The notes: generated by a model from the letters alone, not told the origin. A DNA stretch of 28,213 nucleotides from Mesaphorura yosii (GCA_009869945.1 WIXG01000661.1:1-28213); one strand, 5' to 3'; counted from the stretch's first letter, positions 8,608-20,238 are shown. Numbers and translations are program-made.

Positions 8608-10980
8608 ATGAAACTCATTAGGTTGCTCATTCTGCTCGGAGTGCATTATGCCAGCTCCACCGCGCTCCCGGTAGTCCATCCGAAGCTCCCGCCTCCACCG
8701 ATCGTCGTACTTCGTTCCCTGAACTCGTTTATGAACGAATTTAGCGATCACTGGATCCACATCTTGCTGGCCGGCTCCAACATCCACATCGACGAGCCCG
8801 AGCTCCCAATTTCTCTCTGTGGGAGTGCTGCTGCTGTTTTTCAAGTCCCAAGCAGACACACCAACGTCCAGCTGGTGCAGCGTCTGCTCATCATTCTTTT
8901 GCCACAGTTCGGCGAATCCGGAGGACAGCAGTACTTGCAGACTTTGGAACAACTGGAACGATTCTCGTTGGGCCTGCGAGATTGTATAGGACGGCTTACA
9001 GTATCAAGCAATAGTATTGATGTGTTTGATGCACCGTGCTTTATAGCCTTCCCAATTACAGTTGCTATCTGGACAAGTTCGTGGCAGCTGGGGCTCGGAG
9101 TCGGTCCACAATCGTCCTATAACAATCCGTTTCGATATCACAGCCTCAAGTACCTTGTACTTCACACCGTGCGCATGAGCGTGGATGAGTTTGACGAGGT
9201 GGAAGGGAACGAAGTAGCCGTAGCTTACTATGTCGTGAAATCGGTATTCGGAGGTCATTCGCCAGTTCTCGTCGTAGAGGTTCAGGATTGTGCGGAGTCC
9301 AAGCCGCGGATTGCGGGGTTGTGCAGGGCGCAGATCGATGCGACCAACGCACTGCTGCGGACTGCGGCCCCCGGTCCAAAAATCCACAGGCAGTGGGGGC
9401 TATTAAACACAACGTCAGGGAAATGCGCGCAGGCCAGCCCGCGTCACGGCAGCGTGGAAACCCTTCTGGAGACAACAAACAAAATGACTCGAAAGCCCAT
9501 TCAAAGATTCTCTGTCGACAACCCGTTCAATGCAAGTCGAGTCGGGTTACAGTGGCTCATTATTTCCCTGATAGTCGAAGAGGTTGAGATGGAGTTTCTG
9601 GACGTGCGTTGCGAGAATCCCCAGAACAAATCAGTTGCGAACTGGTTCACTGAAAATATTCTTTGGTTGGGAACTTCAAACACGCTCTCAAGAGAAGCCT
9701 ACACGTCCGCGTCGTACAGTCCCAACGTGGTTGTAGCCGGAACGGAGGACTGGCACATTGCTACGTGCGATGGGAGTTACTCAAACCTGAGTTATAGATT
9801 CTATTTGCGTCCGTATGACTTTGTGTCTTGGGCAATGTGTCTCGTGACCGTTGGCGCCATCACGACCTTCGTCCTTCTTGTATTGCGCTCGAAGGGGTCA
9901 TTCCCCGTCTGTGACACGGTGCACGGGTTGTTAGCTACCGGTTTCGGGATGCTGATCGGTAAGGCTCGGCCCACTCCGCCCGTAATACAATCCCAGAGTG
10001 TCGTACTCACGTGTTTCATGCTAACATTCGGTCTGTGGGCTCTAATGTCCGTCATTCTGTCCGGGGGGTACCAAGGTCTTTTCACAGCGGAACTCACGAT
10101 GCCAGTTCCTCAGAAATCAAAGTGGCTCAGCCTCGCCCAGCTCAACTGGTTCCGAATATACCAGCGCAAGTACAAAGTTCCGACTCCATGGCATAATGAA
10201 GCGACCAACGAGGCGTTCCTCTTAGTTGACACTTTCCTGGAGTACGAGAATATGACTGAAACCATTTACAAAACCCGACAGTGTAATCAAACAAACGAAC
10301 AGTACGTGCAGCTACAATGTCCAGCCATGATTAAGTTGCACGAAATGGGCGTTACGAACAAAGAAATTAAAACGTGGGCGTTTTGGAACATTGCTGAATC
10401 GTACAACACAATAGCATCGGACGACAAAATCCCGAAAGTAGTTGTGTTTGCGTCAATGTTGGGCATGTTCGGGCAAAATGAGGCGAACGGGTTGGATTTA
10501 GATCCGAACCAGGCCGAAGTTTTCTTGGATGCAATCGCATCTTGTCACAAGTCTGCAATCATGGAAACGGAGCAGGAGCTCACGTATTTCAATCAGTTTC
10601 TGAAAGCACGGACGGGGCGAAGCGCGCTGACGGTCGGAGGCCGGGTCAGCAGAGATTGGGTCATCTATGACTTTGCACATAATGAAGCAAGCGCTGTTTC
10701 ACGGTACGCGTACGTTCGACTGCAGCAGATCATATCTTCGGGGATTTACAATTTTTGGGAGAAGTGGTACAACCGGAAGCACCCGATAGCATGGCGGGCG
10801 GCCGTGGGAGACGCTGTCCCGTCGATTGCCAAAGTGGGCGTGCCCGCACCGTTATCAATGCACTCGAATGTAAAAACGGCGTTCTTCTTCCTCGGATACG
10901 GTTGCCTGGCATCCACAGTGTGCTTGGCCTTGGAGGTTGTAATCAAGAAAGTGAACAGAAAGCAAACGGCGATGGTCTGA
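8608..10980 (+). CDS. Large intronless ionotropic receptor
   Basis: A 790-residue open frame without introns. ATG 8608 is preferred over ATG 8572 because it begins a signal peptide (MKLIRLLILLGVHYASSTA). An extracellular region of about 400 residues is followed by helix M1 (about 405-428, FVSWAMCLVTVGAITTFVLL), a pore segment and further helices (about 440-490, including FMLTFGLWALMSVILSGGY), a long S2 lobe with the late pattern RLQQIISSGIYNFWEKW, and a C-terminal helix (about 755-777, TAFFFLGYGCLASTVCLAL). This is the architecture of divergent arthropod IRs, ligand-gated cation channels in chemosensory or gut cells. Several N-glycosylation sequons (such as NLS and NMT) lie in the predicted ectodomain. 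The ligand is unknown. It is distant from the IR at 2602-4080, with a different gene structure. Confidence 0.8.
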   Translation: MKLIRLLILLGVHYASSTALPVVHPKLPPPPIVVLRSLNSFMNEFSDHWIHILLAGSNIHIDEPELPISLCGSAAAVFQVPSRHTNVQLVQRLLIILLPQFGESGGQQYLQTLEQLERFSLGLRDCIGRLTVSSNSIDVFDAPCFIAFPITVAIWTSSWQLGLGVGPQSSYNNPFRYHSLKYLVLHTVRMSVDEFDEVEGNEVAVAYYVVKSVFGGHSPVLVVEVQDCAESKPRIAGLCRAQIDATNALLRTAAPGPKIHRQWGLLNTTSGKCAQASPRHGSVETLLETTNKMTRKPIQRFSVDNPFNASRVGLQWLIISLIVEEVEMEFLDVRCENPQNKSVANWFTENILWLGTSNTLSREAYTSASYSPNVVVAGTEDWHIATCDGSYSNLSYRFYLRPYDFVSWAMCLVTVGAITTFVLLVLRSKGSFPVCDTVHGLLATGFGMLIGKARPTPPVIQSQSVVLTCFMLTFGLWALMSVILSGGYQGLFTAELTMPVPQKSKWLSLAQLNWFRIYQRKYKVPTPWHNEATNEAFLLVDTFLEYENMTETIYKTRQCNQTNEQYVQLQCPAMIKLHEMGVTNKEIKTWAFWNIAESYNTIASDDKIPKVVVFASMLGMFGQNEANGLDLDPNQAEVFLDAIASCHKSAIMETEQELTYFNQFLKARTGRSALTVGGRVSRDWVIYDFAHNEASAVSRYAYVRLQQIISSGIYNFWEKWYNRKHPIAWRAAVGDAVPSIAKVGVPAPLSMHSNVKTAFFFLGYGCLASTVCLALEVVIKKVNRKQTAMV

Positions 10981-11095
10981 AGTCTTATACTGACACCCTT
11001 TTGTGTTTTGAGCATTTATTGGTCTATTTGTTTCATTTGTTCAACCTTAACGAATAATTCAGCGGCCCTCGAATGCATCCCAGCAGACGGGCCAG

Positions 11096-11320
11096 CTAGC
11101 GATCCGCGAAAAGGTTGATCGCCCCCACTCCTGCCCCCTGGAACACTATCTTGTGAACGTTGCCTGCTAGCGCCGCAAGAGCTTCTTGGTCGCAGGTGAG
11201 CTCTTCTCCCCAGTCACGATTTCGGTGCTCAAGCCTGGCGTGCTGCATCCACTCCTCGACCAGCCGAATTACTGGAAGTGCTAATTGCTCCGAATTGGGC
11301 GATAAAGCATCAAAAATGCC
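11096..11320 (-). CDS. Unassigned open frame, probably a terminal exon or relic
   Basis: On the minus strand a 74-codon frame opens right after TGA 11323-11321 and ends at TAG 11098-11096. It has no ATG before WMQHARLEH. Its composition looks coding (EEWMQHARLEHRNRDWGEEL, then GNVHKIVFQGAGVGAINLF), and codons are mixed as in nearby genes. It may be a last exon behind the acceptor-like AGCACTTCCAG near 11267, or a fragment. I recognise no family. The overlapping plus-strand frame (11160-11429) is Ser/Arg-rich, as expected of an antisense shadow. Confidence 0.3.
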   Translation of the reverse strand, partial: GIFDALSPNSEQLALPVIRLVEEWMQHARLEHRNRDWGEELTCDQEALAALAGNVHKIVFQGAGVGAINLFADR

Positions 11321-11511
11321 TCATTTACGTTTTCCACGCCGCGTACCAGAATTCGCCATGGCCAAAACAATAGCTGTTATCGAACAATTCGAAGCATCGT
11401 TGAATCTTGATAGCTCGTATGATAATTGAATTTGGGAAAAATAAACATGATGGCTGGCGACTGATCAAAAGGAAGAAATGACGTCCATGAAAGTAAAGGA
11501 TTACATTTCAT

Positions 11512-11517
11512 TTTATT
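11512..11517 (-). terminator. Polyadenylation signal of the RRM-like gene
   Basis: AATAAA on the minus strand, about 90 bp past the stop codon of the RRM-like gene. Confidence 0.55.
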
Positions 11518-11606
11518 GCAGCAAACTAGCGAATTAGCTTAAACCATAAAGATCCTGATATGCAAATGATAAATTATAATTACAAGAATAATATGAAATG
11601 ACCTCA

Positions 11607-12406
11607 TTAGTTCTGTTGTGCCATGTGCTCCGGCACTCGATGGTACTTGACATTGAGCTTAATTCCCTGAATCGGTATCTTTGAGATGATTTCGAATGCC
11701 CGATACGCATCATCGGGTTTCTTGAACTCTAGAAGGAGGGGTCGCATTGCTGTCTTGAACATTGTGATCTTGGAGCAGTGAGGCACAACCTCGTAGACCA
11801 TTTCTTCGGTAATTTGTTCAGGGAGGCCGCTAATCACAAGCCTAAGTACAGAATACACATTCAGTTAGTTGTAGCGTACGAATGGATTAAATTGGATGTC
11901 AGTAATTAATTATGCTTTACGCACTTGGTTGGATCGATGACAGTTCTCGTATTCGTCGTCGTTAATCGTGCCCTCTTCGATTTCGGTTCGTCGTCTTCAG
12001 CCACAGCTTCGATTTCCCGAGCTTCGTTCCGCTGCCTTCTTGGAAATAGAATTCCAATTTCCTCGTTCTTATAATCTCGCAGAGCCTTTCTGACTGATGG
12101 GATGGCATCCGGTGATTTGCAGACAACGAAGATGAACCTTAGGAATCAGATCGAAAGATCCAAATCATAAACTTGCCGCAATCTTTGCAATGCGTTCCGA
12201 TCAAGCACTTACTTGGGTCTCTTGTGTCTGGACAAATGGATCTTCTCGATCTCTGGATGGATCTTCGGAATGCATTCGTACAACTTATCGCGCGTCAGGA
12301 GTGGGCTTCTGATAATCGAGGCGCAGATGGATCGCGGTCTCTTCTCGGCCGTTTTCTTCATTTTAATCGCCAACTGCTGCGGCGTGGCCTTAGCTCTTTT
12401 TGGCAT
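11607..12406 (-). CDS. RRM-like nuclear RNA-binding protein
   Basis: Three minus-strand exons, 12406-12213, 12137-11925 and 11841-11607, are joined in phase 2 by GTAAGT...CTAAG and GTGCGT...CTTAG introns (75 and 83 nt), giving 213 residues. The C-terminal 70 residues have the RRM pattern: an RNP2-like strand (KLVISGLP), a helix after ITEEMV, an RNP1-like strand (RPLLLEFKK) and a second helix (DDAYRAFEII). The N-terminal part (ICASIIRSP...KFIFVVCKSPD) may be a second, degenerate RRM. A basic start (PKRAK) and KSKRAR between the halves look like nuclear or nucleolar localisation signals. RNP1 lacks the usual aromatic residues, so RNA contact may be weak. It is divergently paired with the methyltransferase gene 298 bp away. 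The exact orthologue is not recognised. Confidence 0.75.
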
Positions 12407-12704
12407 TCTGGATCTGTCCCGTGTCCTGCACTGGTACTCACCTTTAACTAGCTTTTATTTAACTGAAACTGATTAAGCTGTTTCACCAATAAAATAGGAA
12501 AAAGTTGACGGTACACGGAGAGCGAATCAAATGAAATGAGAACTGCATCTTGCAAGACCACGTGCGAGCCGTGAGATTCAAAGCTTGGGCATTCCTTGCT
12601 GGCTCGCAGGTGTTGATATCTTCAGTCGGAGATCTAGAAAAATTCTGGCTCGCTCGTGTTTTGGATCTTCGTTGGACCACACATCGAGTAGGACTAGGAC
12701 TCTA
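12407..12704. promoter_or_regulatory. Shared promoter interval of a divergent pair
   Basis: 298 bp separate the start codons of the minus-strand RRM-like gene and the plus-strand homocysteine methyltransferase, so both promoters and 5' UTRs must fit here unless a UTR intron exists. No TATA box is evident. Confidence 0.45.
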
Positions 12705-14070
12705 ATGGATTCGGAGGTGCCACAGCCACGAAACAGGGTGCCAGATTCGTCAGTCGAAGATCCACGTATCCTTCTGTTGGACGGTGGGTTTTCTAACGTG
12801 TTAAACAAGTATTGCTCCTTTAACGTCCATCATGATGGTTTGTGGACGGCCAAGGCTCTTGTCAGTGAGCAGAGTGCGATTCGGCGGGCTCATCTTGACT
12901 ATCTGGAAGGTAGGTGCCCGTGCCAGTATTACAAGAACTGAGAGATAATTTTGTGCTTATACTGACAGCTGGCTGTGACATAATCGATACGTCAAGCTAC
13001 CAGGCTTCTTTACCCGGATTCGCCGAGCATTTGAATTTAGACCAGGCGGAAGGTAAAAAACTTCTCCGGGCCTCCGTGACATTGGCGAAGGAGGCAGTGG
13101 AGACGTTCATGGATAAATGTAAGCAGCTCATAACCCTGGAAGCTAACCAAATCCAATTTCAATCATTCGTTAATAGCAATGCTTTTATCTGGCAGGCAAC
13201 CCTCCAAGAACTCCATTAGTTGCCGGCTCCATCGGCCCGTACGGAGCTTATCTTCGAGATGGATCAGAGTACACTGGAAAGTATATCGGCAACGTTTCAG
13301 ATCAGCAACTTATCGAATTTCATATCCCTCGACTGCAATGCCTCATTGAAGAAGGAGTCGACCTCATCGCAATTGAAACTAATCCGTCGCTAAGAGAAGT
13401 TGGCCTGGTCATGGAATGGCTGAAGAAGAACCATCCCGAGATGAAGGTTTGGGCAAGCTTCTCACTCAGCGTCAATGATGAGGTACAATTTTACTATTAC
13501 ACTTTAATACTTTAACACTGGTTAACCTTTGAAGTTAATCAAAGTTTCGCTTTCAGAATCGAAGTCCATTGGAGAGTGCTTGTGGCGATTCACTGAAACT
13601 TGCTTTCGAAACTCTGTCGAAGAATTATCCGAACCAACTTTGGGGTTTTGGGATTAATTGTACGTCTCCAGAAGATGTTGGACCTTTTCTAAAAGAAATC
13701 TGTGCTCTGAAGAAAGATAAACCCGCATCGATGAGGACAAAAATAATTGTGTACCCAAATAGTGGCCAGAAATGGACATCTGGGATCGGGTAAGTCAAAG
13801 TCAATCATTTTCCATTCCACCACCTTCGAATTGCAGATCCAGAACGTCAGACCTCATGCTTAATTGCATAATTGTTGGCCGTCATACATCTCATTGCTTT
13901 TTTGGTTTCGCAGGTGGGCGCACGACCCAATTCCTGCTGTCAGTTCCTACGTCAGGGAATGGATCAGACTGGGCGCGGATGTCATTGGAGGCTGCTGCCA
14001 AGTTGGACCTGACGAAATCAAGGAGATGCGAGGAATTATTGACGAGTTCAACGAAAAGACTAACAGTTAA
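12705..14070 (+). CDS. Homocysteine S-methyltransferase
   Basis: Five exons (12705-12909, 12969-13118, 13196-13482, 13557-13789, 13914-14070) with consistent GT-AG phases encode 343 residues, a normal length. The enzyme transfers a methyl group from S-methylmethionine or a similar donor to homocysteine, giving methionine in the cytosol. Family marks appear in order: LLLDGGFSN at the start, AGCDIIDTSSYQAS, PLVAGSIGPYGAYL, IETNPSLREV, GFGINCTSPEDV (about 245-257, first zinc Cys) and DVIGGCCQVGP (about 315-325, the two further zinc Cys). All three zinc-binding cysteines are present, so it should be active. ATG 12705 is the first ATG in frame. Introns are 59-124 nt. The 298-bp gap to the RRM-like gene implies divergent promoters. 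Confidence 0.92.
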
Positions 14071-14555
14071 CTGGCAATAAGTAAGAAATTGATTGACTTT
14101 TACATTGTCGCTTGCTTTGTTTCGTATTCGTTACTTTCTGTTATGTACAAACTGTGAGTAAATCGAAATCGATCTCAAACACTCAGCCTGGTGGGTATTC
14201 GTACATTGTCATTATTGTCGATACCAGGCCAGAATCAAAGTTATGACAGGTCAGACGACAGATTAGGCGGAGAGTCAGCGAACAAAGTCTATGCTCAGAG
14301 CTCCACTGCCTAGCTTTTCGGCCTGCTTTTCGTGGTTAGATTCAAGATTCTCTCATCTCGCTCGCTGCTTGCACGCTTTCAGTTGACAATTCATTAAACG
14401 CACAAATGCAACGCGGTGAGATTGAGTTTTCGTGTTGTGGGTGTTTTCTGCCTTCTGTCTGCGTGGTTAAATAAATTGTAATCGTAGTTAGTGAAGTCAG
14501 TAGTTGGATTGATTCAGCAAATGGTAAAGCCTAGTCAGTACTTGTAGTTAACAAG
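14071..14555. other. Intergenic, 3' UTR and Vps18 promoter side
   Basis: No coding signal seen. The stretch contains AATAAA near 14466 and an inverted GCCTGG/CCAGGC pair (about 14186 and 14224). It must hold the methyltransferase 3' end and the Vps18 5' UTR. Confidence 0.5.
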
Positions 14556-17500
14556 ATGTCGAGAATTAAAGAACCGCCGATTTTTTCGAAGCACCGAATT
14601 AACTTCAATCCATCATTTCCACTAACGCACCTTTGCGTGGCGAATGGCAATCTGATACTGGCCATGCAGAATAAAGTCTTGCTCCGTGTCGACCTAAAAA
14701 GCAACCCTGAGGAGCCACAAGGTAAATAAATGGCAGTGCCACATGCCACGGTTGTCGACCTGAATCAATTTGAAATCTTAAACTTACTGCAGCTTCTTAT
14801 TTTTGTATTGTCACTTGTAGAAATCGACTTCCTAAAGACTCACTCGCCCGCAGCTGACGCCAAAATTTCAAACATGTATCTTGACCCATCGGGCCAGCAT
14901 TTGTTCATCACATTTGCGCCGAGAGACTCCCAGAGCCCTTGCGAGGTGATGTACTTGAACGCAAAGTCAATGACACCGAAAGAAATACCAAAGTTGACCT
15001 CCCACAACATCACGGCGATTGCGTGGAGTCCGACGCAGCTGGAAGAATTTAGCAACTGTAGCAGCAACAAGCCGGGTGTAGCATCCTTGCAGCCAATTCT
15101 CGTCGGGACATCGAAAGGGCTCATTTTCGAGGTCGAAATAACGGCCAGTGGCGAAGTCAAAGTGTCCAAGCAGCTCTTCGACATTGGAAAGGGAAATCCA
15201 GCCTTCATCTGTGGGCTGGAATACTTCTTCGTACCACGAAGCAACAAATGCTTCATTTTGGCAGCCACGTCGAAGAAACTTTATCAGTTCCATGGGTTTG
15301 TATCGAGCAAGGAGGAGAGGCCGCTTTTCGCCAGCATTTTTAATTCATATCTGAGTCAATCAAGCACAGAAGAAGTACTGGAGTTTAGCGAGCCAAGCAT
15401 GTACTCACATCACGTCGAGCAGTACTCGTGCAGGCTGAATATTTTGAACGACAGCGTCACTGGAGCGCCAAAATGTCTGGGTTACTTGACTGACATTGGG
15501 TCTTTGGTGTTTAAAGATGTACGTTTCCATTTCCGAGCTGAGCTGGGCTATTCAGCTATTTTCTTACTATATTACTAAATTCGGCTCTTGGACTTAAAGC
15601 CTGCCTTCGTCTTCTGCATTGCGTTGCAGGTGGTCAACTCGTCCTCCTTTGACACGCTCCTGAAAGACGTCAAGATGATTCCTTACGAAAGCACGGGGAA
15701 GGATAAATCCGCTGCCTCCAGCACGAGCGCGCAGTCCTCAAAGGTCCCGCGGTCGATTGTCGTGACTGAATACCACGTCGTGCTCCTGCAGCACAACACC
15801 ATTAAGGGAATTTGTGCGCTTAATGAAGAAGTGATATTTGAAGACGCGTTTGACGAGGTAAGTAAGAGAAGAGATAAGAAGTCACAATCCGAAAAATGAA
15901 TGCCAATACTGCATGCTGGTGTAGCTTAGTTCTTAACTTGGTCCATTTTGTTTTATTCTGCGTGTGCCCAGCATGGCACTGGAAAAATCCTGAGCATCGT
16001 CCGAGACCCGGCCGACGGTCTTCTTTGGTTCTTCACCGAGCGCTCAGTGCACAAGTACACAATTCATCGAGAAGATCGGAATATTTGGAAAATATATTTG
16101 GCGAAGCAAGATTTTGCGAAAGCACAAGAAACTAGCGGGGGAGACGTCACCAAAATGGAAGCGATTGCGATGGGACAAGCAGACTACTATTTTGCCAAGA
16201 AAGAGTAAGTGCTTTGTGTCTGCGGTGCCCGCTATCTTGGGCTTGGCCGACCACTTGCCTCAAACTTAATTGTGATTATGATAACTTGTTTTTACAGATA
16301 CGAACAAAGTGCGATGTACTACGCCCTAACTAAAGCATCATTCGAGGAAATCGCATTAAAATTTGTGCAGATAGACGATTCCTTTGCCTTGAAAACATTT
16401 TTGTTGAAGGTAACGTTTTTTTCTTCATTCGGGTAAAGTCAAGGCTCAAGGGGAACTATAATTTTTATTGATGACGTAATTTTTACAGAAACTCAGCAGT
16501 CTCCAGTCACACGAAGCCACGAAAGTGTCGGTGCTCGTTCTCTGGATCCTGGAAATCTACTTGAATCAGCTTGGAACGCTGAGGGACTTCGGAAAACAGG
16601 ACACACCAGAATACCACAATTTGGAAGAGGAATTTTTGAAGTTTATGGGAGAAAGACGAGTGACGGTAATTTAGTAATTTTGCATGAAATTCAACTTCAA
16701 TTTAAATTTCATTTCCTCAGCTCCTTGCTTCATGATCTTGACCTGCCTTTTCGGCTTTTCCAGGACTGCGTAAAGAAGAATAAGAAAGCCGTCTACGATT
16801 TGATGTCAAGCCACGGAGACCGAGAAAACTTGATTCACTTCACGTTGGTCATGAAAGACTACGACGAAGTGATCGAAGAAAGCATTGCAAGTGGACATTA
16901 TGAAAATGGTAAGTTTGAACTGCCGAATTGCGTGGTTTGCCTTGAATACATTAAGCTTACTAGAGTGTCTGGGGCTTAGCTCTGCGAACTCTTCAAAACC
17001 AGAAGGACACCGCGCTCTACTCCCGCTTCATTCCAATCCTGCTCGACAAGGATCCCGCCGCCACCATGAACGTACTGATCTCCGGCGGGCGGATGCTCAA
17101 CCCCACAAAATTACTTCCAAAATTCTCGTCGAAGCTGGACAAGGACACGGCGCGAGAGATCACGCGGTATCTCGAGCACTGCGTGAATGTCCTGCGAATT
17201 ACAGACAAACATGTCCACGACTATCTTCTCGCCCTCTACGTGCATTACTACGACCCAGCCGAGAAACTGATCCCGTACTTGAGTCAGCAAGGCAACGAAG
17301 TCGACCACGTCCGCTACGACCCAAAGTACGGACTGAACATGTGCCTGGAAAGGAAGCTGTACAAGCCCGCCATTCATCTGTACACAATCATGGGGCTTTA
17401 CGAGGAAGCGATTGCGCTCGCCATCCAAGTCGACTTGGAGCTGGCCAAGAAAACCGCCAACGTCCCCGAAAACGACGAAGAACTCCGCAAAAAACTGTGG

Positions 17501-18460
17501 CTCCGTATCGCCAAACACGTCGTGAAGGAGAAGAACGACATTCAGCAAGCCATGGAATTTCTTCAGCAGTGCGACCTCCTTAAAATCGAAGACATTCTGC
17601 CCTTCTTCCCGAATTTCGTCACGATCGATCATTTCAAAGACGCGATTTGCGCGTCGCTGCAGGAGTACAATCGCCACATTCAGAATCTGAAGGACGAGAT
17701 GGAAGAGGCGACGAAGAGCGCGGAGGTCATCCGGGAAGAGATACAAAACGTGCGGAGTCGGTGTGCAGTCGTCAAAGCCACGGATCAGTGCACGCTTTGC
17801 TCCGTTCCTCTCCTGATAAGGAATTTCTACGTGTTTCCCTGTGGCCATAATTTTCATGCCGACTGCCTCCTGGGAGAAGTTTTTCCGCTGCTGAGCCAGC
17901 CGCGAAGGGCGCTTCTGTCCGAACTTCAGGTAAATTGCGCCGAACACCGAATTTTATGCACTTTGGTATCTCCTACGTACCGCCAACAAAATCGGGACGT
18001 TGGTCGTTAAAAAGTGCAAAATGAACGTCGCAGACAATCGTTAGTAACGGAGCTCTTTACAAGAGCCATGCTTCGTTTCTTGGTCTAATGTTCTGCTACA
18101 AACTCAAATGCATTGAATATTTTAACCCGGAAAGTAAATATTCAATGACATGCGTTATGCGTTATTTTTCGAATTTGCATTGCAGAAAAAATTGGAGGAA
18201 CTCGCGCTGAGGCAGGACGTCATGTCGACCGAGTCGGGTGGGCTGAGCGTTCGGGACCAAGTCAAGTCTGAGATTGATGATATCATCGCATCCGAGTGCA
18301 TTTACTGTGGGGATCACATGATCAAGTAAGCCATGGCTAGCATAATTGGCAGTTTAACAGTTAATTGACCAACTCGTGTTCGTTATCCCGTTTCAGGTTG
18401 ATCGATACTCCGTTCATTCCAGACCAAGACTACGACCGAGTTCAACGCGAGTGGGATTGA
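14556..18460 (+). CDS. Vps18: Vps18, HOPS/CORVET tethering subunit
   Basis: Ten exons: 14556-14721, 14821-15518, 15630-15857, 15972-16204, 16298-16409, 16489-16665, 16764-16908, 16980-17929, 18186-18325 and 18397-18460. All phases agree and give 970 residues, nearly the length of animal Vps18. The N-terminal third is the beta-propeller (from HRINFNPSFPLTHL, later SIVVTEYHVVLLQ and GLLWFFTERSVHKY). The middle is alpha-solenoid (KQDFAKAQ, HYYDPAEKLIPYL, IHLYTIMGLYEEAIALAIQVD). The C-terminus has a coiled coil and a RING: CTLC at about 856, PCGHNFHADC, and the last pair ECIYCGD at about 941 in the next exon. Vps18 joins the class C core that tethers late endosomes and lysosomes. No residue of the RING core looks lost. 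Its stop lies 139 bp from that of the convergent SLC17 gene. Confidence 0.95.
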
Positions 18461-18579
18461 ATCCGAATCTGAATCCTAGATCGTCCTTCGCCCTAGACTT
18501 TTTTCTTTTTATAAGCTGTTTAAGCTTAGCCATTAACTTTCGCAGTCGCAGCCGCAGTTGTTTACGCTTACTTACTTGG

Positions 18580-18585
18580 AATAAA
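18580..18585 (+). terminator. Polyadenylation signal of Vps18
   Basis: AATAAA 120 bp after the Vps18 stop and 15 bp before the convergent gene's stop codon, so the Vps18 mRNA end probably reaches or overlaps the SLC17 3' end. Confidence 0.55.
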
Positions 18586-18599
18586 TCACCTATCGTCAA

Positions 18600-20238
18600 T
18601 CAATTAACGCTTTTATTCTCTGCTCGATTAAAGCTTTGCTCATTGCCGGACACAAAAATAATGAAGAGGGCGTTGCCCACAAAGAAAATTCCCGCCACCA
18701 CCAAGAAAGCAGTGTTCCAATTGCTTAGGCTCTTGCTCCCAGTCGTAATCTGCCCCATCACGACGGGCGAGACGATGCTGGCGACGTTCACGCCTATGTT
18801 GCACAGCGCCATGAGGACTCCGGCATGCTGCGGAGCGATGTCGATGTGGTTTACGTCGTGCGCCGCCCGCGCCGCGCCACTCAGCGAGATGGCGACGAAA
18901 ATCAACGCCACGGTGAAGGCGCGGTTGCAGCCGGAAAATGTGAGCGCCACGAACGCGAGGGCGGGCAGCCAAAGGCCGATTGTGTTGAATACTCGACGCA
19001 TTGTGACGGTGTTCGCGATTCCGGCCGAGATGAGCCGCGTGGCGATGTACCCGCTCCCAATCGCCATAAACATCATGCCCAAGAAAGGGAGACCGGACAT
19101 CCAACTGTTTTGCTGCAGGTCGTAGTGAAGAATTTGCTCCATGTACTCTGGAAGCCCAGTCAGTAGCACGATGGAGCCCCAGCCGTTCGCCGTCTGAGCC
19201 ACGACGATCGCCCAGACTGCCCGGGATTGAAGAAATTTACGCCATGGCGGAGGCATGTACTCCTAAAATACGTGCGCATTAATAAACTCACAGTGATAGG
19301 TAATTTGCTACTGCTGCTATCAGCTTTCATTAACTCACCCTTGACACTTGGTCACCAATCGCGGCCCTAATGTACACCAGCTCTTCGGCGCTCATGCTGG
19401 GATCCTCCCACGGTTTGTTGAATGCAAACAGACTCCAGAACGCGCACCAAATCACGCCGATGGCCCCGCAAATGTAAAATACGCCTGTCCACCCTTCCAG
19501 CTCATTGCTGTAAATCATAAGTCCACTCACGAGCATGGCGAGGCACGAACCGCCTTGATTTCCAGAAATGGCGAGTGCCACCAGCTGACTTCGTTCGACC
19601 GGCGGCGTCCACTGCGCGGAAAGCACGTGCCCGGCGGGCAGAATGACGCCTTCAGCGATGCCCTGCAGCACGCGAACGACGATCAGCCACCAGGTCCCCG
19701 TTCTGGCAGCGGTGGGGATCAGAAACGCGAGGAGACTCGCCCCGAGCACACCTGAGGCAATGACCCATTTGCCACCGTACTTCTGGGCCAGTAGCCCACC
19801 AGGAATTTGAGTCAGGAGGTAGCCGACGAAGAAGGAGCCCGTGATTTGTGCCTGCGTCCCTGCGTCCCAGTCGAATTCCCGGTTGTACCGCAGCGTTTGG
19901 TTTACCTTCGCCAGATTATGGCAGCTTTTGTCCGGCCCGTCGTCCGGGTCGTCGTTTACCATTCCGACGAGGGCCATAGACAAGTTGAAGCGGAGGCAGT
20001 AAGAAACTGCGTACGTCATGAAGAGCATATAGGCCATTTTGTGACGGTGGCCGTTGCCTTCTGTAATGCAAGGACACGGAATAATCCAGGTAATTTAATG
20101 AACTTTATGAGCGCTGGGGCTTGAAAGTTTTTCTAGTTTTAGCTTACTTGGCCTTGGTGGTTGGATGTTCATACTTGATCGTGTCTTATTGGCCTTCACA
20201 CCTGAAATTTCTCCAATTTTTGCGATACCGTCCTCCAT
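18600..20238 (-). CDS. SLC17 family transporter (sialin/VGLUT-like)
   Basis: Three minus-strand exons, 20238-20148, 20060-19339 and 19262-18600, with GTAAGC...TACAG and GTGAGT...TTTAG introns (87 and 76 nt), encode 491 residues and about 12 membrane helices of the major facilitator superfamily. SLC17 marks are SYCLRFNLSMALVGMV in helix 1, a glycosylation-rich first loop (NQT), the block RVLQGIAEGVILPAGHVLSA, PPVERSQLVALAISGNQGG, and in the C-half HDVNHIDIAPQHAGVLMALC. Members move organic anions such as sialic acid, glutamate or urate, or phosphate, using proton or sodium gradients in lysosomal, vesicular or plasma membranes. The substrate cannot be fixed from sequence. The short N-terminal exon is soluble and not conserved. 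It converges with Vps18. Confidence 0.9.

Noticed and set aside
12705..14070. Bacterial origin of the homocysteine methyltransferase
   Set aside because: Animals have such genes, and this one has four normal short introns, so there is no sign of recent transfer.
14186..14232. Inverted GCCTGG/CCAGGC pair after the methyltransferase gene
   Set aside because: The arms are short and the spacing long. It is within what chance would give in 28 kb.
17111..17947. A 278-codon minus-strand frame inside the largest Vps18 exon
   Set aside because: It is antisense to a well-conserved Vps18 region whose codons explain it, and it shows no domain of its own.
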